Shown: positions 33,393 to 44,993, counted from the first letter of the stretch. The stretch: DNA of 64,000 bases from Pararge aegeria (GCF_905163445.1 NC_053190.1:2110501-2174500), one strand, 5' to 3'. The notes: generated by a model not told the origin, from the sequence alone. Made by a program: numbers and translations.

Positions 33393-34182
33393 AGAGCTGA
33401 TTATTCGAGTATCCATTGTCTTAATCTTAAGATCAGGTCGCGAACCCGGGGCCATGACTTTGTTTGTCTACTATTTGTACCAGCTCCATCAAGATATTAC
33501 AAAATGTATTATTCTACAAAGAAACTTTATTATGCGTTACACAAATAAGTTATACGGATTTAGTAGTTTTTTTAAATCATTGATAATATTTCAATTAAAC
33601 TGAAAGCTTAGCTATATTTTAACAACACTTACTGATATACTAGCTGGAATAGATTATGAAGAAATAAATTGGCAGTTTATTTTTTAATACTCTTTTCTAA
33701 CTTTATAAACCTTTTGGTTTGGAACGGACCGATGGTAAGAAACCTCATGGCATAACGCACGATCCTCAGAGGTTAGGAAGATCATATGTTTAGGATGCCA
33801 AGTGTATGCCATTTTCGCTGCAACACAAATGAGCTCTTCTGGTTGCTGCTACTACTAGTGTGGAAACTAGAAAACATAGATAGCAGCAACCTCGAGCCCG
33901 AAAACATGGGCTCTTTATAAAGAAAAATATAGCAGGGATATCAGGTCAACCGGAAATCTTAGAGCTCATATAGCTGATCAGATAGTGCATATAAGTAGAA
34001 CTTTTTGGAAAGGGCTCATCTGAGGAAGTATTATCGCCATGCTTATTTTTGCCGCTATTCAGCATTGTTGCAATGCTGTGTTCCGGTCTGAAAGGCGTGG
34101 TTACCGGTGTTATCACAGGCACATAGCACCTATGCCTCAAATTGATGGACACATGGCGGCATATTGCATGACGTGCTCCTTA
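33393..34182. other. Non-coding DNA, nothing recognised
   Basis: No gene. A 68-codon minus frame near 33946 has no domain. Confidence 0.45.
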
Positions 34183-34290
34183 CACGTCCTGTGAAGTGTT
34201 GCTTTGTTTATAGGCGATGGTTATCCACTTGTTGTTAACTTGGGCCATCTGCTTGTTCCGACAACTATTAAAAGAATAAAAAAAAACACA
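34183..34290 (+). repeat. LINE tail I copy
   Basis: GTTGCTTTGTTTATAGGCGA, TGGTTATCCACTTGTTGTTA, GGGCCATCTGC and an A-rich end. The pattern recurs at 45935-46045 and inverted at 47060-47130, and I associate it with a common lepidopteran LINE 3' UTR. Confidence 0.6.
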
Positions 34291-34699
34291 AGATGGGATA
34301 ACTGTTATCTGATGAAGATAGCGACCGAAATGTATAAGTGTTCGGATAAAGTGTTATAGTGTATATAAAATTCATCTTTCGCATTTTTTATCAATCCCTG
34401 GGTCCACGCAGGCAAAGTCGCGGGCGTAAGTCAGTCAATCATAAATGCATCCCGACGTCATCTTGTATCACAACCGCAAGGGTAGATTGCGCAGCCGCTT
34501 GTCTCCGATGCAACCGCAAGCAATTGAGGCATATACCGTAAACTGCTTTAGCGTTAACAGTCTGTCAATCAGTTTGGCGGTCGTTTTGTAATATCCGTTG
34601 CAGGCTTATTGATAACCATTTCTCAAGATCCGGAGTTATGTAATTGGCGTTTTTCTTTCTTGCTCTGCAGAGTATGTTAAGCCATTGGATTCCGTTAGC

Positions 34700-34850
34700 C
34701 ACTATTCATCATCAACGTCACTTTGGCATCAGCTGGTGGACATATGTTTTTTCTCGTATGTGTGGACACACGGTCTTGTTCCACTTGAGTCCAGCAGTGT
34801 CCAGCGACTCGCTTGACGTCATCCATCCAACTCATTGGATTTCTACCGAT
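34700..34850 (-). pseudogene. RTE-type ORF2 C-terminal fragment, diverged
   Basis: Minus-strand translation gives IGRNPMSWMDDVKRVAG, then HCWTQVEQDR, aligning with VGRPPTRWTDDIKRVAG and SRWIQAAQNR of the RTE at 56022. After the end of similarity comes TTGATGATGAAT on the minus strand, like the (GAT)n tail. Divergence marks it as older or from a sister subfamily. Confidence 0.65.
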
Positions 34851-35174
34851 ACGAACGATAACGAAAGAGACTGCGAAAAGTTTTCATCATGAAATTATAA
34901 AGTCTAAAGACCGTTGTCATGACTTATACCCGTAAAAAAATCAATTGTTTAAGGATCACTCGAGAAAGGCTTTAATGATTCAGGTTTTTTTTTTCTGTTC
35001 ACAATTATCAAGACAAGGTTGATATCAAGAAATAGTCAGTACATATTGGAAAATTAAATTATTAATTTTATGTCCATAAAAAATATAACAAAATTTCAAA
35101 ATAAAATGGACTGTATTAATATAAATATTAGACGAAAAAATAAACTCGTTGTGCAGTTTACTAGGCTACAAAAA
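34851..35174. other. AT-rich DNA, nothing recognised
   Basis: No gene, repeat or hairpin noted. Confidence 0.5.
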
Positions 35175-35520
35175 TTGCTAGTTCCAAGGGCAATTGTATT
35201 TATTTAACAAATTACCGAATGAAATCTTTAAGATGTCTCTCAATAAGTTCAAAGTTTATATAAAATGTAAGCTTACAGAAAAATCCTATTATAAGGTTAA
35301 GGATTACTTAAACGATATAAAAGCTTGGGTGTGAATTGCTCTAACTTCATAGCTTAATATTAATTTACTGTGAGATGGTGATAACAAAAAAAATACCAGG
35401 CAAAGTTTGGGCTCTTCTTAGACTAAGGCGCGTTTGGAATTATGTAAACATATATGTACGAAAGCTTCATAAATGCCCGTGACAAGCCTACATAAATAAA
35501 GAAATTTTGAATTTGAAAGA
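35175..35520 (+). repeat. LINE-A 3' end with ORF terminus
   Basis: 35203-35334 encodes FNKLPNEIFK, KFKVYIKCKL and YYKVKDYLND followed by a stop. This is the C-terminal pattern (YNKLP...F...L...YYsV.eFL) of many insect non-LTR reverse transcriptases. The 3' UTR (AAAGCTTGGGTGTGAATTGC, GTGACAAGCCTACATAAATA) is shared with 17781-18075 and 40413-40675 in inverse orientation, and ends TTTTGAATTTGA. 5'-truncated, not functional. Confidence 0.75.
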
Positions 35521-36061
35521 CGGAAATTAATTCCCTTGAAATAGAATAAAATTTCATAGAGACTGACGTAATATGTTACCGCGTGAAAATATAATCTCAC
35601 AGGGCATCAGAAACTGGTAGTTTTATATAAACCGCTCATAGAATTCAGCACGTACCCTCTTTGTACAGAATAATCTGCTTACAATTTCTATAGATTTGTA
35701 ACTCAAAAATACCCTCAAAGCCCTCCCCGGAGGTCGCTTCCATGGTGAGAGGCGAACGTGTCTTAATGTTATATATTATTTACGTGAGGTTAAACGTAAT
35801 GCTCTTAGCGCTCGTATGTGTCATAAGCTCCGTACAAGAACGTTTATGTTCACGTGAAATATATAACAATAGAGCACGGGTAATATTTTATTTTTACTTC
35901 AAACGAACAAGGCCTTCTTATACATTGAGAGGTGTAGGTTTTGAGTCTGTGGGAAGTAAGAGGCTTTGAGCAGCTTCTATAAACTTACTAAAAATAAACT
36001 ATATAAATGCTTTAATTTAATTTAGACGTCTGGTGAGTGGCATTGACTGTTAGTACTGTAT

Positions 36062-36140
36062 CGTACTGGAACGCTAAATCACACGTCTTTGTTGGTGAGG
36101 TGATAACCGTCAATGACGTGCGATTTAGCGTTCAAGAACG
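36062..36140. repeat. Inverted pair of SINE-3 fragments
   Basis: 36062-36087 (CGTACTGGAACGCTAAATCA...) is the reverse complement, with three mismatches, of 36115-36140 (GACGTGCGATTTAGCGTTCA...). Both are the GATTTAGCGTTCCAGTACG segment of SINE-3. The plus-side copy continues into GATGTCGCGTGGACACCGAT. Confidence 0.7.
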
Positions 36141-36508
36141 ATGTCGCGTGGACACCGATTAAGTGTAGTAAGCGCATATATACCTACAAACTAAATATCT
36201 GCCTTACCCACCGAAGTACTAATTACGTCGGTGGCCATACCCCTCCTAGTTTAGCGCGTTAACATCTGAAATTTGCATCATTACTTACCGCAAAGTTTTA
36301 GCAAAAATTGAAAATAACGCTATATGAATATTTAAATGAATTAGTACACATGTACGTATAAATTGGCACACTCGTTAGTAACATCTTAACTCAATACAAA
36401 AATCTAAAATAAATGATTATTAAAGTTACATATATTAGTCTCTGACTTTTAAAAATTTAAATAAGCTAATTAAATTTTTGGGATGTCAATTGAAAATTAT
36501 TATTCTTG

Positions 36509-36697
36509 GGCTGGAATTACACCTGTAAGTTTTACTTACATAAGTCAATTACGCAACTCATTTACGATTATGTATTTGTAAGCTAGTTTTAGTGACTTAA
36601 GTAGTTAGTCGCTATAACTAGCTTGGAAAGTTGTTTGCATTAGTTAATTAATCATAATTGACTTATGCAAGTAAAACTTACAGATGTAATCCTAGCC
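36509..36697. mobile_element. Palindromic MITE, 189 bp
   Basis: The left end GGCTGGAATTACACCTGTAA and right end (reverse complement GGCTAGGATTACATCTGTAA) are inverted repeats of about 42 bp with few mismatches, through TAAGTTTTACTT.CATAAGTC. Inner words AAGCTAGTTTT and AACTAGCTT extend pairing so nearly the whole element folds back. There is no coding capacity. I could not fix a target-site duplication, so the superfamily is open. Confidence 0.75.
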
Positions 36698-37099
36698 TTA
36701 CAAAGTTTAGGATAAAATTAAGAACTACTATTATACACTTAAGAAATAGGAAGGTAGTATATACAAGCATTATTAATAACTCAGTTATATACAAAAGGCA
36801 ACACAAAATGGCAGGGACGTTACCAACAAATCCGTACACCCTTAACGACTGTAAATCCTACCCTTTAATTTAATGAGCTCTAAAACTCAGGCTCGCTCGT
36901 GAACAAAAGGATAGCAGGGAGTCCCTTCTCTTCATTGGGGCCCGTTTACATCTTGACGTGGCGATGTCTTAGACGTATTGTTGACTATTACTTTAAATGG
37001 TTGTGGCGGAGTTAATACGACTCGTATCTTATGTGTATGTATGTATTTGAACTAAATACTGACTGACAGATATCCTACATCTAAGTGATTGAACTTAGA

Positions 37100-37235
37100 T
37101 CCAGACGTAGTATGACTTCGGCTTTCTTTTCGGAGGGGCCGATTTCGATCCCTGGCACCTCTAGCCTTTCTGAATAATCTTCGTTTTGAGCAATTATTCA
37201 TTACCTGCATCAACGGTGAAGGAAAAAAGATTTTC
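37100..37235 (+). repeat. SINE-2 fragment
   Basis: GGGGCCGATTTCGATCCCTG is a SINE-2 B-box region and GCATCAACGGTGAAGGAAAA the following body. It stops before the 3' half. Confidence 0.5.
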
Positions 37236-37264
37236 TATAAGCTAAGCTACTACTATACTTTGCG

Positions 37265-37531
37265 ACCTTCCGGGCATAACGGTGAGCGCTGTGAATTTCA
37301 GTAGGGGGTCCCGGGTTCGAATCCAGGTGTCAGGTCTGGTGCGAGGCTTTGGCCGTGGCTAGTTTCTACTCTACTGACAAAGACGTGCCGCTAAGCGATT
37401 TATTGTTTCGGTGGGATGACTACCATACTCCCTAACAGGTTAGCCCGCTATCATCTTAGACTACATCATCACTTACCACCAGGTGAGATTGTAGTCAAGG
37501 GCTAACTTGTAGAGGAATAAAAAAAAAAAGC
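37265..37531 (+). repeat. SINE-3 copy, near full length
   Basis: Head GACCTTCCGGGCATAACGG, B box CGGGTTCGAATCCAGG, body TGGCCGTGGCTAGTTTCTAC and GCCGCTAAGCGATTTATTG, 3' part CTCCCTAACAGGTTAGCCCG and CAAGGGCTAACTTGTAGAGG with a poly-A tail. A middle segment before TGACTACCATACTCC is shortened. Confidence 0.85.
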
Positions 37532-37659
37532 TAACGCTTAGTATAAAAATGGAACTTTCAAGGAAGGTTTCTATGAATATATATCATTTTCAAGTTATAT
37601 CTGTGAAACTTAGTGTTTTGGCTACTGTTTAAAAAAAAGATAGGTACACGTGTTCCACT

Positions 37660-38151
37660 GTTTTTGAAAGCACGACCTTAAATGAGGGTCTCGGGAAAAA
37701 CCATTTTGAAAACAAAGAACCGAAATAAAATATTCTACCCGCGATGTAACACAGCACTCGGTTCTAAAAGTTGTTATCATAATATTATTTTGATTTACAA
37801 CAAATTGCCTATAGCTTTTAAAGATTTGCCATTTTTGAAATTCAAGGCAAAATTACGTGACTGGTTGGTTGATAAATGCTATTACTCGGTAAAGGAGTTC
37901 TTGGATAATAAATATAATTACTAGTTTAGTTATTTTTTACTTGACATTCCATGTTTATTGTTCCATACAGTAAAATTAATGAAATTTTATTATCTTCAGC
38001 CGATTATTTTGATTTTATTTATTTTGATGTTTTATTAACTATTACATAAATGAATTTGTTTAAATTAAGATTTGCATGTCATATATTATGACTAAACATG
38101 TATACCTACAATGTTTTATGCAAATAAAAGGATTTGATTTGATTTGATTTG
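37660..38151 (+). repeat. LINE-B 3' end with ORF terminus
   Basis: 37682-37924 encodes 80 residues ending a non-LTR reverse transcriptase: RCNTALGSKSCYHNIILIYN, KLPIAFKDLPFLKFKAKLRD, then CYYSVKEFL and a stop at 37922-37924. A 3' UTR of about 210 bp follows and ends in the tandem tail GGATTTGATTTGATTTGATT. The catalytic part is missing. The clade is Jockey/CR1-like by this C-terminal pattern. Confidence 0.7.
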
Positions 38152-38402
38152 AAGGTATTCTTAAAGTAAAAAAATCCTTAAAACATTACTTGCTGGAGAA
38201 AGCTTATTATAAAATAAACGACTTCCTAAATGAGAATATTTAATATTGACAATAATAAGTCCGCCTCTCAATCTGGTTACAGCGCCCTCACAGGGTTCCA
38301 TTTTAAATGTAAACATTTGATTGACATTCTTTTTTGAAAATATAACAATTATGTAAACTATATTACATTGTAATGGACTAGTAATTGAATAAATAAATAA
38401 AT
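38152..38402 (+). repeat. LINE-C 3' end abutting LINE-B
   Basis: The frame encodes LKHYLLEKAYYKINDFLNEN and then a stop, again the LINE C-terminal pattern. The 3' UTR (ATTACATTGTAATGGACTAG) ends in AATAAATAAATAAATAAA. It starts exactly where the LINE-B tail ends, in the same orientation. Confidence 0.65.
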
Positions 38403-38817
38403 AAAGTATCTGCGTATAGCTTTTAGCTTCACATAAGCTGCGAGAATCCAACCGGTTATTAAAAATGCTACACCCTAAGTAGCGGACAACCTTTAGTTAC
38501 AGTACAAGGAGACATTCCACTTGATTTTACCACGTAGAGGTGCCCTGGATTAGCTCTCGCAATCACGCGCTAAGTTTTATTATCAGGCCCAGTTAGCGAC
38601 CACGTTTTGGAGCCATAACTCACTGACAACATGCACTGTTTCAAAAACTTTCTCGCTCTATTTAAAGTTTTCAAACTAAGGAGTTTTTGGTGAAAAGAAG
38701 TGCTTTCCTAACGTAGAAGAAGAGCACCGCTTGTCTCGCGTGATAATAGGGTAATACCTACGTAAAAAATATGGTGTGCTGTGCCATGTGGTGAAAGCAG
38801 ATCAGAATTCGTGTATT
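38403..38817. other. Non-coding DNA, nothing recognised
   Basis: No gene or family repeat seen. Composition is mixed. Confidence 0.45.
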
Positions 38818-39300
38818 ATGAAAATTAAGCTTAATTTGCTATACTCCGCAAAAGTAGAATCTTTATGGTGTATTAAATAATTTCATAACGACTAAGACAC
38901 CGGGAGGTATCTTTGCATCGTTCGAGTCCATGTAGGACTGAAGAGTATCGATAATGCAGTCGTATTTATATCAAAATACCTATCAACTCAATGTCATGAA
39001 CATTGGTTGATAGTCAAATATAATTTTAATTGTTTTCGAAAATTATCTATTAACTAAATAATAATTAGTAGCGTATTTGTAAAAATCCTAATCAATATCA
39101 TTAAAATATCTGACAAATATGAATTTATAGTTATCAAAAGTTTAAATATTTACCCACTTTATAATTTCACTGTAACTTTCTTCAATCCTTGTACTCCACA
39201 CCAAACAGATCTTTGGCAATGTACCCTCAACGTTTCGTCCGATACCGGAGCATCCTCAGGAGATGTTGACCTTACAATGTATAATTGTTAATTATTTTGC
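38818..39300 (-). repeat. Repeat F copy split by an insertion
   Basis: 38818-38885 has AAATTAAGCTTAATTTGCTA and ATCTTTATGGTGTATTAAAT. 39170-39300 continues with TTCTTCAATCCTTGTACTCC, ACGTTTCGTCCGATACCGG and GGAGATGTTGACCTTACAAT. The two parts fit the uninterrupted copy at 24003-24235. Confidence 0.7.
38886..39160 (+). repeat. 275-bp insertion with 9-bp direct repeats, tRNA-like start
   Basis: ATAATTTCA occurs at 38877-38885 and 39161-39169, enclosing sequence absent from other repeat F copies. The insert starts TAACGACTAAGACACCGGGA and has GCATCGTTCGAGTCCATG, a B-box-like word, suggesting a SINE of another family. No terminal inverted repeats are seen. Confidence 0.5.
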
Positions 39301-40412
39301 AAATAAACGCAGTTCTTAAATGCAGTTTCTACTCTAAAGTGCAGCCAATAGATGTAACGGACTTATGTTCCAGGATATCTAAACCCCCACTTTATACACC
39401 ACATCTTGAAAAATCAGTTTAGCCGCCATGTTTGCACCTTGTGTGACCGCAACCTAACCCAGCACAATAAATACGGTCTATTTCCGGGGTCCGCCCGAAT
39501 ACAACGACGCTATATTTGTGTGATATTTCACGTCGAAAATAAAATCGTCGTGCAATTTGTTTAATAGAAAATATACTGCACCGATATTATATATTTACAC
39601 CATAAATGTACAGCCTTCTACATAAAGCGAAGTTATGGCCAGTAAGTTAGTTATAATTTATTTAATGTCTCTGAGACTTATACGGGAAACCGAAACGCTA
39701 ATAGTTTTTACTGAAATAAATCAGATACAGCCCAAACATCACATGCAAAAGTAAAACCAAGTGACTCCTGTAGCTTAGGTACCATGCGTGTGTCGCTCTT
39801 TTATCTTAAACAGTGTTGTCATAAGTAAACCTTCGGAATATTTTGAATTAGTTTGTATGGAAAAATAAAGATTCTTCTTTTGATTTAATATTTTTAAATG
39901 ATTCTTCTCTTATTAAATATACTTATGACTTGTTTTAAATTAAATGTCAGACCCTCAAACTTTGTTAGTTAGGTTTCTCACAGAGCGATATTCTGATGCC
40001 CGTATTAAAAAGTAATTAAAATTAACACTAGATCTAGTATTATTCTTTTGTACATGTTATTCACATACTTTCTTAAAAAAAATGTTGAAAACTCGAAGTA
40101 GATTGATTTAATTATTGGACTTTTTGATTAAATTGTTAAGTTTATCACAGTTGAATAAACATTATTATTTACCAACTCGAAATAAACAGCAAATATGTTA
40201 TACTCGCGCTAAAAAAAATATTAATTGTCTTATAAACTTTAATAAGCTTAATAAGCGGAGTTTTTTACAAACAGATATATAATATTCTCACCTCATGAAT
40301 GATCCACACCTAGGTACTGGCACCCTTACTCATGTCATAAACAAGAACGGAGATTAGAGCATCCTAGCTTTAATGATATAACGGACTCACAATTCTTACA
40401 AATTCAAAACAA
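39301..40412. other. Non-coding DNA, nothing recognised
   Basis: 39400-39530 is GC-richer (GTGTGACCGCAACCTAACCC, GTCCGCCCGAATACAACG) and not shared with other regions. It may be single-copy. Confidence 0.4.
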
Positions 40413-40675
40413 AATTCAAAATTCAAAAATGTTTTATTCATGTAGACCTTATTACAGACACTTATGAAGCGTTCATACATTTAACAAGTCCCACTATAAC
40501 TGCATTCGTTAACTTAAAACTAAAGCTAGGAGGGTTCCAAACGCGCTCAAGCTTAGCCAGATTTTTTTTTATTGTTATCACCATCTCACAGTCTAGTTAA
40601 TGTTGAGCTATGAAATAAGAGCAATTCATACCCAAGCTTTTTTTATTATACATGTAATCCTACTCTATCGGATTT
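40413..40675 (-). repeat. LINE-A 3' end
   Basis: It starts (plus strand) with the tail AAAATTCAAAATTCAAAAAT, then TTCATGTAGACCTTATTACA, GAAGCGTTCATACATTTAAC, ACTAAAGCTAGGAGGGTTCC and GAGCAATTCATACCCAAGCT. It is collinear with 17781-18075. Confidence 0.8.
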
Positions 40676-43232
40676 ACTTCATCGGAAATAATTTGATATA
40701 CAAAGCATTCAATCATCGTAGACTTCAATAACGAAAAGGTGTTAAAGTAAATGGGTTTTAAATCAAAAAGTCCATTAGCGCAAAACTAATTGGCGCACCG
40801 ACATTAGCGGCCACACCTTTAGTTTATCGCGTTCACCACACACGGCCACTTCAATGAAATTAACTATGATGAATGGAAAAATTGTCTCCGCGGCTCATCA
40901 ATCATAAAAGTTGGAACTATGGGACCGTTTCGGCTTAACGATACGGTGACGATACGATACACTAATGGCCGTAAAGCTCAATCATCCCTCACGACTTGCT
41001 GGGCAGAGCCTACATGTGGTATATATGTCATCATGTGACATTATTATCTATGGTTTAATGCAGGCTAACCTAGAAAGGGTTTGGAAATTTATATTAGCTC
41101 TACACTGCAGTTTTACAAACTTTAAAAAAGCTCACATATAACTCAATTATGGTTAAAGGAATTGGTAAAAACTGCTTAAATATTTCTTATTTTTAATATT
41201 CAAAGTATAAGATTGAAACCTTATGTACCTACCTATATCGGTGTCTGCACCCATTTTAACAGAACGTTTAATCACTTTGCACTATGGATTAGGTGGTTAG
41301 AATATGGTCTTGCCGAAACTTGGGAAGCCTTCAGTAGTTGGTAGGTAACCAGACTAAAAAAGAGCCAATAAAGAAATTGTCAATTTCTAAAGTGATTGTC
41401 TAGGGTCCGAACCAGGCACTTCTTGCAATGATAAGATCACAGACCACACCGCTGAACTAAAATACACCGCTGTAAAAATAGCTTGAACGTGAGAAATAGC
41501 ATGAACGTGAGTCAGTAAGCAAAAACGCTCTTTTGGCAAGACTTTGGCACATTATTCCTCTTCATTTTCCGTTTTTGTTTAAAGTCAGACTAATTTATGA
41601 TATAAAACAAACATGAAACATTGATAGACAGTTTAATATCTACTAATCAATCAGACGTGAACACAATATAGGGTAATAGCCCTAAAAAAAGAATGTCATT
41701 AAGGAGTTTATAACATTAGACGCACCCCAGTCTATAAATAAAAGAGGTCAATTAAGCTGGGTCAACGCTGTGAATGCGGTTAATAAAATATTGCTTGATC
41801 GAAAATACACATGATATATCATGACCGCGAAATAATTATAAGATAATTATATACATATTATATTAACAGTATAGAAAAATAACATGAAGGTGCCCTCACG
41901 AGCATAACAGTAGCTTCAAAATACAAAAGTGTAGTTTGTAATAAGCTCAAATTCAAGAATTGCTTATCTTCCACCGTATTAGTCATTTCTTACGGTAATT
42001 TGTCCAGACGTACCCTCTGTGTACGCCACTGTGTGTGTTAACCATAGCAATTCTTGTAATAGAATTACACTATAAACATAGAATAACAAAATCTCACATT
42101 CGAGACGCAAAAATCTAAACAAAGTAACTTAACCTTACTTAACAAACAACGCTAACTATCTTTAAGCCGGTAAACTCTCAGCAGGTTCAGTGCCAAACCA
42201 ACGACTCAAACTTTATTCGCAAATTGACTCCACGTATTCGCTTAAGGTGCAGTTTCTTTCATCCGGCTCAGCTTTTAGTGCAATGGTCCAATGGAAAAGC
42301 GACAGCGTTCTTATTTTAAATTTATTATTTGAGAAAATTCAATAAAGAGTTTCATAGTATTTTATCCTTGATTATATTATGTAGATTATGGTGCAGATTA
42401 ATAGTGCAGTTCAAGTAATTAGTACTTGAAAAAAAAATCAGTAAATAATTTCACATTACAAAAGTAGAAGTAGTAGTATACCTTAATCTACACTCAATAT
42501 AACAGCGCTAAAAATTGTTAACAAACATGGACTATTCTACTATTACACAGAACGATTACTTATAAATAATTTTGAAAAGAAGACTTTGCAAATAGGTTTT
42601 AATGCTTGCCTTGACTCGAGTATATTGATGGGATAATCCTTTTGAAATTTTGCGAATTTTTTTTAACAAACTGTACCAGAAGAAATTTATGTTTTTTTTT
42701 TTGCAAAAGATGCGAGCCACATGATTATTGATAGGAAGAGTATACCTACAGTTGTATGTAAATTATTTATTTGATCTATATTGAGGCTACAGCACAGCTT
42801 AATACGCCTTTGCTTATAACTTAGGCCCACACATTAACTTGTATTAAGAAATGCGAATACTAAGCAGAATGGCATTCTAAAGACCTCTGCTACGAAACTT
42901 TGTTTTGGATAAGTTTGTTCACGGTTTGGCGATTTTAAAACTCGCCGGGGTCTGATAGGATTAGTCGCTTATCGTGTTTATTAAGCGAGATTATTAAGTA
43001 AGAATGCTATGCTAGTGTAATAAATATGATTATCAGTTTTCTTATATGGTACATACGACCGACTTCACCTTTAGAGGGCGTAGGAAAGAGTCCAAGATTC
43101 TAACAATAAAATGCTGTACTGTAAAAACGTCATATATACGAGTACCTTCTTAACTTCGACGCAACTATTATATACCAATGTTTTCGGACTCGCGTGCAGG
43201 ATGTTCAATGTTCATATAATTAAATGAATATA
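40676..43232. other. Non-coding, mostly low-repeat interval
   Basis: No gene. 40780-41010 looks single-copy, with GCCACACCTTTAGTTTATCG and CATCAATCATAAAAG, a possible Hox/Pbx-like word. 41385-41470 has tRNA-like SINE debris on the minus strand (B-box-like GGTTCGGACCC). The rest is AT-rich. Confidence 0.4.
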
Positions 43233-43427
43233 ATAATAAATAAATATACTAAGACAACACACACAGCCAGATGGCTGTAAGCGAAGCTTGTGTTATGGAT
43301 ACAAAGATGACTGATGAATATTTTTATGAATAATATACATAATTACTTTGAATATACACATATAAACCACACAGACACTAAAAAAAAATCATCGCTGCAC
43401 ACTGCGCCAGTCAGCCGTCAATAATGA
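43233..43427 (-). repeat. SINE-1 copy with internal deletion
   Basis: TAATAAATAAATATACTAAG, GATGACTGATGAATATTTTT and CGCTGCACACTGCGCCAGTC are present. The B box and the segment around it are deleted. Confidence 0.7.
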
Positions 43428-43879
43428 CTACTTATCTCAAGATATTTTTTAACATTTGTACAGTCGTTTTTCAAAAGCGTGTTTCTTAGTTAATTAAAAA
43501 TAAATCTAGCCTTAGATTTATAATCAACGTTGTTGGAAGCTTCTATAATAATTTTGAATAAAGAATCTTAAAAAACAGATTTCATCTGGTAGTTTTTCAA
43601 ATGGTTATAATCTGAGAGACACTAGATTCTTGGAATCCTGGAAATTACACGCTACTCCAACAGCGTAGTCCCGATTTGTTACCCATTGTTGGTTATTTTT
43701 TAATTATAATAATATCCATGCTTGCTTATATTTAATTTACTAAATTAATTATTGCAAAAAGTTCACCAGATTCTAAACATGAAATAATATAATATAGTTG
43801 GATTTTATTTGTAATATAATTTATTCTAATATTGATTCTAGATTTTAATGAATTACTGTTTTTTTTTTTATTTATTTTT

Positions 43880-43985
43880 AAAATCTGTCCATTATATTTA
43901 TTTAATGTTACCCTCCCAATTTTGTATATGGGTATGCTCGACCTAAAATAAAATTATTTTATTTTATTTATTTATTATATACTTC
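43880..43985 (+). repeat. LINE 3' end with (TTTTA)n tail
   Basis: ATGTTACCCTCCCAATTTTG, ATGGGTATGCTCGACC then AAAATTATTTTATTTTATTT. A short A/T tandem tail after a distinct UTR-like word is typical of a LINE 3' terminus. No second copy in the window. Confidence 0.4.
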
Positions 43986-44434
43986 AGCTTTCCATTCGCT
44001 GGCCGTTTTCAGTGTCTCTAACGCCCCTGAACTGCACTTATAAATGCTGCCGTGTGAAATGGCTCTAAATGTTTTTCAATCGTTGCCATTTCAACCTCGG
44101 GCTAATGCCGATAAGACCGCGGATGCCAGAACAAATCCACTGGCAAATTGTTTTCTCACACCAACTTAAGGGGAATTACTCGCACATCGAAATTAAAGAA
44201 CAATTGCGACAGTCAAGCCTGTTTGTCTAACAAATCAAATATCAAGTTGGCACCTCACATAAATATAAAAAAACTAGGTAATTTTTTCATATTAAAGATG
44301 GGAAAATAATAAATAGACTATTGGTGGTTATCAATTTATGATCACACGTGCTTAAATAAGATAAAAGTTATAGGAATTAAATCAGGAAGAATGAAAGAAC
44401 TTGTTGGTCTGATCCCCTTACACGAACTGACGGT
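43986..44434. other. Low-repeat non-coding block
   Basis: 44000-44270 has balanced composition and no shared repeat: CTGAACTGCACTTATAAATG, GGGCTAATGCCGATAAGACC. A CACTTATAAATG word looks TATA-like, but there is no ORF downstream. Confidence 0.3.
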
Positions 44435-44993
44435 ATCATTATCATCATATCAATACATTACCGGCCCACTTCAGGTCACGGATCTCCTCCCACAATATAT
44501 AATATAATACGACAGTACACACATCGCCATCTAGCCCCAAAGTAAGCGTAGCTTGTGTTATGGGTACTAAGATCATTGATGAATATTTTATTCAATGTAT
44601 AATAATACTTATAATATACATATAAACACCCAGACACTGAAAAACAGTCATGTTCATCACACAAATATTTTCCAGTTGTGGGAATCGAACCCACGGCCTT
44701 GGACTCACAAAGCAGGGTCGCTGCCCACTGCGCCAATCAGACAACAATAGAATGGGTTAAGGCCATAGTCCACCACGCTTGCCCAGTACGGATTGGTGGA
44801 CTCCACACACCTTTGTCGAACTATCAGGCATGCAAGTTTTCTCTCATCTTTAGATGTTTTCTTTCACCGTTGAAGCAAGTGATATTTGAATTAATTGCAC
44901 ATAACTTAGAAAAGTTAGAGTTGTATGCTGGGATACGAACTCGGCCGCTGAAAGTGAGGTCGAGCTCCTACCTAATGCGCTATCACCGCTTGG
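44435..44993 (-). repeat. SINE-2 copy split by SINE-1
   Basis: 44435-44492 is the SINE-2 3' end, which on the minus strand reads GGCCGGTAATGTATTGATAT followed by GATGATAATGAT. After SINE-1, 44746-44993 holds the remainder up to the head (minus strand AAGCGGTGATAGCGCATTAG and B-box-like GTTCGTATCC). Confidence 0.85.
44493..44743 (-). repeat. SINE-1 copy inserted in SINE-2
   Basis: Near full length, with minus-strand head TGGCGCAGTGGGCAGCG and intact B box, body and AT-rich tail. ACAATA occurs on both sides (about 44486 and 44745), consistent with a short target-site duplication of SINE-2 sequence. Confidence 0.85.

Noticed and set aside
43980..44060. Promoter with TATA-like CTTATAAATG
   Set aside because: No downstream ORF or exon, and TATA-like words are common in AT-rich DNA.
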